From NCBI GenBank assembly GCA_013911625.1, contig JACESW010000044.1, positions 1 through 8,490 on the forward strand: a DNA stretch of 8,490 nucleotides. Reading direction: 5' to 3'. Origin of the DNA: Cryomorphaceae bacterium. Lineage in GTDB: Bacteria > Bacteroidota > Bacteroidia > Flavobacteriales > Schleiferiaceae. Positions 6,174 through 8,490 of this stretch are shown here, in pieces. Under the pieces are notes generated by a model that made no database searches, was not told the origin of the DNA, and saw only the letters and a program-made list of their open reading frames with translations. Positions within the stretch are counted from its first letter, which is position 1, and the number at the start of each line of letters is the position of its first letter. Both the position numbers and the translations under genes were made by a program.

Positions 6174-7706
6174 ATGGAAGACCCGCAATACAGCAATCAA
6201 GCGCCAAGAAATCTTGGACAGACTACCAACCTGACTGCAGGTGGCCGAGTACCGCCACAAGCAGTTGATTTGGAGGAAGCTGTATTGGGTGCACTTCTCA
6301 TTGATAAGAATGCGTTAGCCAAGGTTATTGACATCTTGCACCCTGAGGCATTCTACAAGGAGCAACACAAGAACATTTACAAGTCCATCACCATCCTATT
6401 TGGTGATAACCAACCTGTAGATATTCTAACTGTTGCCGCGGAACTGCGCAAAGAGGGCATCATTAAAAAAGCTGGTGGTGAGTCTTACCTCGCACAGCTC
6501 AGCCAAAAAGTAAGTTCTGGTGCGCACATTGAGTACCACGCGCGCATTATTCTTCAAAAACACATTCAACGCGAGTTAGTGCGTATTTCTTCAGAGATTA
6601 TCGAGAGTGCTTTTGATGAGACTACCGATGTCTTAGAACTGTTGGACAATGCCGAGCAAAAGCTATTCGAAGTTGCCCAAGGGAACTTGAAAAGAAATTA
6701 CGAAAGCGCGGAAGACCTCATTCGTCAAGCCATCGATAAGATTGAGAATATCTCTAAGCAAGAAGGACTTTCGGGTGTGCCATCAGGTTTTGCTGCATTA
6801 GACCGTGTTACTTCGGGTTGGCAACCTTCAGATTTGATCATTCTCGCCGCTCGTCCAGGTATGGGTAAGACTGCATTTGTACTATCCATGGCTAGGAATA
6901 TGGCAGTTGAACACCAGAAGAAGGTCGCTGTATTCTCACTTGAGATGTCATCTGTTCAGCTGATTACTAGGATCATATCTTCCGAAACTGGACTAAGCTC
7001 TGAGAAACTCCGTAAGGGTGATTTAACGGACAGGGAATGGAACAACCTTACTTCAGGCGTAAAAGACTTGGAAAAAGCCAACCTCTTCATTGACGACACT
7101 CCAGCACTCTCTGTGTTCGACCTTCGTGCAAAAGTTCGTCGTCTCGCTAGTACACAGGGACTAGATTTAATTATCATTGATTACCTGCAGTTGATGACTG
7201 TAGGAGGATCTAAGACCCAAGGAAACCGTGAGCAAGAAATCTCAACCATCTCTCGTTCATTGAAGTCTATCGCGAAAGAACTCAATGTGCCTGTAATCGC
7301 ACTTTCACAGCTTTCGCGTGCTGTTGAAACACGATCTACTTCAAAGCGTCCGCAGCTAAGTGACCTTCGTGAATCTGGTGCTATCGAGCAGGATGCTGAT
7401 ATCGTAAGCTTTATTTACCGCCCACAATACTACGGCATTGAAGAATGGGAAGATGGAGACCCTTCAGAGAACCAAGCCGAAATTATCATTGCAAAACACC
7501 GTAACGGTTCTTTAGAAGATGTTCGACTTCGTTTCATCGGGGAACTTGCCAAATTCGCTGACCTTGATCAAGGGTCCACAATGATGATGGAAAGTAAAAT
7601 GAACGAAGGTGGCGGAGGAGGCTATGGCGGAGGGGTTAATCCTTCTAACGACGGATACGATAATCTTCCTACACCAGGTCTTGACGGAGGCGATGTACCG
7701 TTCTAA
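6174..7706 (+). CDS. dnaB: Replicative DNA helicase DnaB
   Basis: This is a 510-residue hexameric 5'-3' helicase that unwinds the chromosome at the fork and recruits DnaG primase. The N-terminal domain starts at PPQAVDLEEAVLGALL (27-42). A linker leads to the RecA-like domain with GVPSGFAALD (201-210), Walker A ARPGMGKTAF (226-235), SLEMSS with the catalytic Glu (255-260), Walker B LIIIDYLQL (332-340), SQLSRAVE (378-385), RPQLSDLRESGAIEQDAD (392-409) and the arginine-finger region KHRNG (441-445). No intein interrupts it. After the fold ends near residue 465 there is a tail of about 40 residues: a Met/Glu-rich stretch, then a glycine-rich segment (479-487), and a final acidic-hydrophobic GGDVPF like the tip of single-strand binding protein. 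The gene begins 5 nt after accA and its last 14 bases overlap the next gene. Confidence 0.98.
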   Translation: MEDPQYSNQAPRNLGQTTNLTAGGRVPPQAVDLEEAVLGALLIDKNALAKVIDILHPEAFYKEQHKNIYKSITILFGDNQPVDILTVAAELRKEGIIKKAGGESYLAQLSQKVSSGAHIEYHARIILQKHIQRELVRISSEIIESAFDETTDVLELLDNAEQKLFEVAQGNLKRNYESAEDLIRQAIDKIENISKQEGLSGVPSGFAALDRVTSGWQPSDLIILAARPGMGKTAFVLSMARNMAVEHQKKVAVFSLEMSSVQLITRIISSETGLSSEKLRKGDLTDREWNNLTSGVKDLEKANLFIDDTPALSVFDLRAKVRRLASTQGLDLIIIDYLQLMTVGGSKTQGNREQEISTISRSLKSIAKELNVPVIALSQLSRAVETRSTSKRPQLSDLRESGAIEQDADIVSFIYRPQYYGIEEWEDGDPSENQAEIIIAKHRNGSLEDVRLRFIGELAKFADLDQGSTMMMESKMNEGGGGGYGGGVNPSNDGYDNLPTPGLDGGDVPF

Positions 7707-8490
7707 ACACGCCATATTCACGCTATTCTTTTCGCTATTACTTGGCGCCGCAAAGGGCCAAATGCTCATTCCTATGGATTACGAAGGACAGAGCGACCAC
7801 TTGAAAGCCTACGGTCTTGTCTATGAGGCGATAGCTTCTGGGTACGATTGCCATTGGTTACTCAACTACAGAGGTGGGTCTTTTGCCATCCTAGATGGAG
7901 ATCAGAACATCATAGAAAAAGCCCTGCGTAAGGGCATATCCTACGAAAACAGCAGTGCCCAGGCACTGCTAAACCTAATGGCTGAACTCAAAAGCCCAAG
8001 CACGAATACCAACAGTATTGAACTTGAAAGGGTACCTAAAATTGCCGTTTATTCTCCAGCGGGCAAACAGCCTTGGGACGATGCGGTTACGCTCGTGCTT
8101 ACCTATGCCGAAATTCCATTTGTCACCATATACGATGAGGAAATACTCAATGGACAGCTAGAAGAATATGAATGGCTCCACCTCCACCATGAAGACTTCA
8201 CAGGGCAATACGGTAAATTCTATGGAGCGTACAGAGATGCGGCATGGTACATCAATCAAAAGGCGCAGTTCGAAGCAGATGCACGTGCGTTGGGCTATTC
8301 TAAAGTAAGCCAAGTCAAAGGTGCTGTGGCAAAAACCATTTCATCGTACGTCAATAATGGTGGCTTTCTCTTCGCAATGTGTTCCGCAACCGATTCCTAT
8401 GACATTGCCTTAGCTGCCGAGGGTGTAGACATTTGTGAAAGTATGTTTGACGGAGACCTCTCTGCTCCAGGAGCAGCGCTTCAGTTAGAC
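7693..8490 (+). CDS. Secreted conserved Bacteroidota protein usually named 'asparagine synthetase B' (5' part)
   Basis: The first 266 codons of an open frame that runs off the window. I recognise it as the roughly 420-residue protein that follows dnaB in many Flavobacteriales and is often labelled asparagine synthetase B. The start at 7693 gives a signal peptide: MYRSKH, then a hydrophobic core (about 7-20), with cleavage near Ala-Lys-Gly-Gln (20-23). The alternative ATG at 7762 would delete it. Conserved-looking stretches are LIPMDYEGQSDHLKAYG (25-41), WLLNYRGGSF (55-64), KIAVYSPAGKQPWDDAVTLV (116-135), WLHLHHEDFTGQYGKFYGAY (161-180) and FAMCSATDSYDIALAAEGVD (227-246). There is neither an N-terminal Cys nucleophile at residue 2 nor the ATP-pyrophosphatase SGGxDS loop in this part, so the usual name is not supported. 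The shape (beta-strand, 'HED' segment, Cys230 in a small-residue turn) resembles class I glutamine-amidotransferase/DJ-1-like folds; that is inference. Probably translated with dnaB. Confidence 0.85.
   Translation, partial: MYRSKHAIFTLFFSLLLGAAKGQMLIPMDYEGQSDHLKAYGLVYEAIASGYDCHWLLNYRGGSFAILDGDQNIIEKALRKGISYENSSAQALLNLMAELKSPSTNTNSIELERVPKIAVYSPAGKQPWDDAVTLVLTYAEIPFVTIYDEEILNGQLEEYEWLHLHHEDFTGQYGKFYGAYRDAAWYINQKAQFEADARALGYSKVSQVKGAVAKTISSYVNNGGFLFAMCSATDSYDIALAAEGVDICESMFDGDLSAPGAALQLD

Noticed and set aside
5583..6260. Leftward frame (225 codons) antisense to accA and the start of dnaB
   Set aside because: It crosses the junction of two clear genes on the other strand and encodes nothing recognisable.
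6174..7706. Possible intein in dnaB, a frequent insertion site in helicases
   Set aside because: All helicase motifs follow at normal spacing and the length (510 residues) is ordinary, so there is no insertion.

Overview
The window reads as chromosomal DNA from a member of the Bacteroidota, most likely the Flavobacteriales. Three things point there: the protein family variants (LptF/LptG permease, DnaB and the conserved secreted protein usually filed as 'asparagine synthetase B'), the gene order, and two perfect TAnnTTTG boxes, the Bacteroidota -7 promoter element, placed directly in front of start codons. Coding density is very high. I see no mobile element, CRISPR array, tRNA or rRNA, and no stretch over 300 bases without a gene.

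Left part (1-1940). The 3' end of a delta-1-pyrroline-5-carboxylate dehydrogenase gene (pruA, proline catabolism) runs rightward and ends at a strong hairpin terminator at 580-608. A leftward pair converges on it: rsmG (16S rRNA m7G527 methyltransferase) followed after 10 nt by a small secreted protein of unknown function with barrel-like character. The terminator is symmetrical and can serve both directions.

Divergent promoter (1941-1980). Only 40 bp separate the start codons of rsmG (leftward) and tgt (rightward). Each has its own perfect TAnnTTTG box 4 to 6 nt before its ATG, so both mRNAs are predicted to be leaderless or nearly so.

Right part (1981-8490). Six rightward genes: tgt (queuosine tRNA modification), an LptF/LptG-type LPS export permease, an EamA-type transporter, accA (fatty acid synthesis), dnaB (replicative helicase) and the 5' part of a secreted 'asparagine synthetase B'-like protein. 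Gaps are 2, 1, 45 and 5 nt and then a 14-nt overlap, so they probably form one or two transcription units (a possible internal start precedes accA). The set mixes translation, envelope, lipid and replication housekeeping functions.

No wholly new system is visible. The points most worth a second look are: a TGT that has lost all three cysteine zinc ligands; a DnaB with a glycine-rich tail ending like the SSB C-terminal tip; the last gene, whose usual name does not fit its sequence; and the back-to-back leaderless promoters.
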